The position numbers and the translations under genes were made by a program. 8,994 nucleotides of DNA from the NCBI GenBank assembly GCA_005786775.1, contig SYDD01000223.1, positions 1 to 8,994 of the forward strand, written 5' to 3'. Below are positions 6,399 through 8,994 of this stretch, piece after piece. How positions within the stretch are numbered: position 1 is the stretch's first letter; every line of letters starts with the position of its first letter. This stretch comes from Opitutaceae bacterium. Lineage in GTDB: Bacteria; Verrucomicrobiota; Verrucomicrobiia; Opitutales; Opitutaceae. Below the pieces are notes generated by a model that saw only the letters and a program-made list of their open reading frames with translations, had not been told where the DNA came from and did no database searches.

Positions 6399-6430
6399 CA
6401 AGCCCGGGGCCGGCCGTTTGCTGCCGTTCC

Positions 6431-7696
6431 ATGATGCACGCGCCCCTCTTCGCCAATTCGCCCACGGCCCTCGGGCCGGAGGCGGCGGCGGGCCGGGTCC
6501 CGGCGGCGCTGGAGGTGGAGGTGCGCCGGATCTACGCCCGGAGCCCCCTGTACGGGGAGCGGTTCCCGCTGCACGCGGCAGCGTTGGCGTGGTCCTGTTT
6601 CCGGGAGATCCCGGTGCTCTCCAAGCAGGAGATCGTGCGGCGCGGGCACCAGGCCTTCTTCCGCGATTACGCGGAGATCGAGCGCGGGCTGCAGCAGCGG
6701 CGCTACGAGTACGAGAGCACGGGCGGCACGACGCAGTCGCCGATGACCGTGATCATGGAGGAGGGCTGGTGGAACGCGCAGACGGCGCGGGCCTATGCCG
6801 CCTCCCCGATCCTGCGCGAGTTTGCGGGGCGGCCCCACCGCAAGTGCGTCCTCGCGCCGGTCGGCTGCTCGAGCAACCTTTGCCCGTACGAGGATCATCC
6901 GTTCCCGCACCGGTACTTCGACGGCACCGTGTACCTGAACCTCTCGAGTGACCCGTTCGCGTTCCCCGAGGGTGAATGGGATCGCATCGTGCGCGAGTTG
7001 CAGGCGACCCGGCCCGAGGTGCTGGAGGGGGAGCCCGTCTATCTCTCGCTGCTGGCCCGGGCGGCGCGCCGGCGCGGAGTGAGCGTGCCGAGCCTGCGGG
7101 CCGTGATCCTCACGTACGGTAAGGCGAGTCGCCAGCATGGCCAGCGCATCGCCGAGGTCTTTCCCGCGCCGCAGGTTGATCTCTACGGTTCCACCGAGGC
7201 CGGATACCTATTCGTCGGCGAGGCCTTCCAGGATGATTCGCGGGTCATTGACGCGAACGCGTTCATCGAACTCGTACCTTGGCGCCCGGGCCTGCCGGAT
7301 GTCTTCCAGATCCACGTCACCACCCGGGGCCGGGAGGCGATGCCTCTGCTGCGCTACCACACGGGGGACATCGTGCAGCGGTTCCCGGCTGGCTACCGAC
7401 TGCTGGGGCGCGAGGGTAACCTGCACTTCCGCGCGGACGGCACGCTGGTGTCGCCGGCCGACGTGGACGCGGCCCTGCCGGCCTACTTTGCCTGCTGGCA
7501 TTACTCGCTCGTGCAGACCGGGGAGTCGCGGTGGGATTTCCACTACGTGGCCGACGCCACGGCGGACCACGGGGCCGTCGAGGGGGCGCTGGCGGCCGTA
7601 CTCGGCGCTGGCACTCGCGTGCGGGCGTTCCGGCGGCGCACGCTCGCGCCGGCAGCGAGCGGCAAGTTCGCGCTGCTGCGCCCGCTGGTGCGCTGA
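6431..7696 (+). CDS. PaaK-like adenylate-forming CoA ligase, substrate unknown
   Basis: The protein has 421 residues, close to phenylacetate-CoA ligase (PaaK) and related ANL-superfamily enzymes. These activate a carboxylic acid as its AMP ester and usually pass it to CoA. Seen in order: the phosphate-binding loop STGGTTQSP (96-104); VGCSSNLCPYEDH (144-156); TYGKAS (228-233); the adenine-site YGSTE (252-256); RYHTGD (308-313), whose Asp binds the ribose; GREGNLHFR (326-334) at the hinge to the C-terminal lid; and a C-terminal SGKF (410-413) whose Lys fits the A10 catalytic lysine. All core motifs are intact. The lid sequence DAALPAYFACWHYSLVQ is not standard PaaK, so phenylacetate should not be assumed. 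No acyl-carrier or phenylacetate pathway gene is nearby. ATG 6431 was chosen; ATG 6434 and a TTG at 6395, which overlaps the Nudix stop, are alternatives. No SD is evident. Its stop is one base from that of the converging sulfatase gene. Confidence 0.84.
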   Translation: MMHAPLFANSPTALGPEAAAGRVPAALEVEVRRIYARSPLYGERFPLHAAALAWSCFREIPVLSKQEIVRRGHQAFFRDYAEIERGLQQRRYEYESTGGTTQSPMTVIMEEGWWNAQTARAYAASPILREFAGRPHRKCVLAPVGCSSNLCPYEDHPFPHRYFDGTVYLNLSSDPFAFPEGEWDRIVRELQATRPEVLEGEPVYLSLLARAARRRGVSVPSLRAVILTYGKASRQHGQRIAEVFPAPQVDLYGSTEAGYLFVGEAFQDDSRVIDANAFIELVPWRPGLPDVFQIHVTTRGREAMPLLRYHTGDIVQRFPAGYRLLGREGNLHFRADGTLVSPADVDAALPAYFACWHYSLVQTGESRWDFHYVADATADHGAVEGALAAVLGAGTRVRAFRRRTLAPAASGKFALLRPLVR

Positions 7697-7697
7697 G

Positions 7698-8994
7698 TCA
7701 GCGCCGGCCGTTGCGGTTGCCCTTCGGGGCGGCGCCCTTCTCCGGCGGGGTGGGGACATTCACGCGGGGCAGGTGGGCAGCGAGCTCCGCCTTGCGTGCG
7801 GCGAATTCGGGCCGGGCGGCGAGGTTCACCCACTCGTTCGGATCCGCGGTCGCGTCGTAGAGCTCCTCGCCGCCGTCCGCGTACCGGATGTAGCGCCAGC
7901 CCGCGGTGCGCACGGTGTGGTTGCCGAAGCGGTAGTTCGTGATCGCGGGGCGGTCCCAGGCCGCCGCGGGATCGCGCAGGAGCGGCGCGAGGCTCACGCC
8001 CTCCTGATGCGCGGGGATGGGCAACCCGCAGAGCTCGGCGAGGGTCGGATAGATCCCCATGAAGTCGACGGGCCGGTCGCAGCGCGAGCCGGGGCGGGTG
8101 AGGCCGGGAACGACCCAGAGCAGTGGAGCGCGGGTGGCCTCTTCCCAGAGGGCAAACTTGCGCCAATGCTCCTTCTCCCCGAGGTGCCAGCCGTGGTCGC
8201 TCCAAAGGCACACGATCGTGCGGTCGCGGTGCGGCGAGCGCTCGAGGGCGTCGAGGAGGCGGCCGAGGTTCATGTCGCAGTACGCGATGGTGGCGAGGTA
8301 GGCCTGCACGGCCTCGCGCCACCGGCCCGACTCGCGGATGGCGCGGTGGTCGCGTTCGGCGCCGGCCATCCGCAGGGCGGCGGGCGGCAGGTCGGCGAGA
8401 TCATCGGCGCGCGTCGGGGGCAGCTGGATCTGGTCGAGCGGGAAGAGGTCGAAGTACTTCCGCGGAACGTTCCACGGCATGTGCGGCTTGTGGAAGCCCA
8501 CGGCGAGGAAGAAGGGTCGGTCGTGCGGGCGCGCGAGCGAAGCGATGGCGTAGTCGGCGATGCCCCAGTCGGGCAGCTCGTCATCGCGGCAGTCGAGCGG
8601 CGCGAACTTGATCCCGCCGACGCCGTCGCTGCGGCCCGGGGGCAGCGGAGGATAGGCGCGCTCCTTCTCCAGGTAATGTTCCCACTCCGAGGGGCGCCGG
8701 TAGGACTCGTGGTAGATTTTCCCGGCGCCGTGGACGAAGTAGCCGGCCTGGCGGAAGTGGTGAGTGAGGGCGAGTTCCGGCGGAAGGAGAGGGCGGAAGT
8801 CGATCCCGTTGTCGTAGACGCCCGAGGTGGAGGGCCGCCGCCCGGTCATCAGGGCGGCGCGCGAGGGGTTGCAGGCGGGCGAGGCGCAGTAGGCGCGGGT
8901 GAAGGCGGTGCCCATCCGCGCGAGGCGGTCGAAGTTGGGCGTGCGGGACTGCGGGTTGCGGCCGAAATACCCGATCCAGTCGCGCAGGTCATCG
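7698..8994 (-). CDS. Sulfatase, iduronate-2-sulfatase-like (5' end outside window)
   Basis: The gene reads leftwards from beyond the right edge to a TGA at 7698-7700, with 431 visible residues. The ATG at 8915 is internal: the 26 codons before it read DDLRDWIGYFGRN...TPNFDRLA, the standard sulfatase N-terminus including the metal-binding DD. Only some 15-30 residues, perhaps a signal peptide, are missing. CNPSR at 41-45 is the formylglycine motif, so the active-site Cys needs conversion by formylglycine-generating enzyme or an anaerobic maturase. GKIYH (91-95), FHKPHMPW (167-174), SDHGWHLGEKEHW (265-277) and FALWEEATRAP (280-290) are conserved features of iduronate-2-sulfatase-like enzymes (SulfAtlas S1_7-type). 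The C-terminal ELYDATADPNEWVNLA block is present. It should remove sulfate from uronic acid or another sugar in a glycan outside the cytoplasm; the polymer is unknown. The tail PPEKGAAPKGNRNGRR is basic and disordered. It is a different subfamily from the sulfatase at the left edge. Confidence 0.95.
   Translation of the reverse strand, partial: DDLRDWIGYFGRNPQSRTPNFDRLARMGTAFTRAYCASPACNPSRAALMTGRRPSTSGVYDNGIDFRPLLPPELALTHHFRQAGYFVHGAGKIYHESYRRPSEWEHYLEKERAYPPLPPGRSDGVGGIKFAPLDCRDDELPDWGIADYAIASLARPHDRPFFLAVGFHKPHMPWNVPRKYFDLFPLDQIQLPPTRADDLADLPPAALRMAGAERDHRAIRESGRWREAVQAYLATIAYCDMNLGRLLDALERSPHRDRTIVCLWSDHGWHLGEKEHWRKFALWEEATRAPLLWVVPGLTRPGSRCDRPVDFMGIYPTLAELCGLPIPAHQEGVSLAPLLRDPAAAWDRPAITNYRFGNHTVRTAGWRYIRYADGGEELYDATADPNEWVNLAARPEFAARKAELAAHLPRVNVPTPPEKGAAPKGNRNGRR

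Noticed and set aside
6395..6400. TTGACA, a perfect sigma-70 -35 hexamer
   Set aside because: No -10 box is found 16-19 bp downstream, where the DNA is GC-rich. It coincides with the Nudix stop codon and is probably chance.
1..8994. tRNA genes, CRISPR repeats, insertion sequences, att sites
   Set aside because: No cloverleaf, regularly spaced repeat, transposase or flanking duplication was found by eye on either strand.

Overview
The window is very GC-rich, densely packed bacterial chromosome with nine protein-coding genes, two of them cut by the window edges. No RNA gene, insertion sequence, CRISPR array or prophage gene was seen. The gene mix points to Verrucomicrobia, most likely Opitutales/Opitutaceae. 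The clues are unrelated S1 sulfatases at both ends, a VGAGD-type Nramp-related transporter, a LysM protein beginning MDTISRENNN, and several genes with no clear Shine-Dalgarno (SD) sequence. The taxonomic call is inference from gene content, not from a marker gene.

Layout, left to right. Positions 1-807 (+) hold the C-terminal half of a sulfatase. Convergent to it, 835-2076 (-), is an Nramp-related membrane transporter whose metal-site motifs are replaced. A 101-bp divergent gap leads to a rightward run: L-Ala-D/L-Glu dipeptide epimerase (2178-3212), an RlmM-type rRNA 2'-O-methyltransferase (3271-4323) and a SpoU/TrmH-type RNA 2'-O-methyltransferase (4329-5111). After a 133-bp gap comes a membrane-anchored LysM protein (5245-5769), closed by a strong intrinsic terminator (5791-5822). 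A Nudix hydrolase (5823-6398) starts directly at the end of the terminator T-tract, followed by a PaaK-like adenylate-forming ligase (6431-7696). A second sulfatase, of iduronate-2-sulfatase-like type (7698-8994, -), converges on the ligase with one base between the stop codons and runs off the right edge.

Functionally the window is mixed. The two sulfatases suggest desulfation of sulfated glycans. The epimerase belongs to muropeptide (peptidoglycan peptide) recycling, and the LysM protein probably binds the cell wall. The two methyltransferases form a compact RNA-modification pair from different structural folds. The Nudix enzyme and the PaaK-like ligase have no certain substrate. I do not see a clear new multi-gene system. 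The best leads are the terminator hairpin that also contains the Nudix ribosome-binding site, the Nramp-family protein lacking the usual metal ligands, and the orphan PaaK-like ligase.
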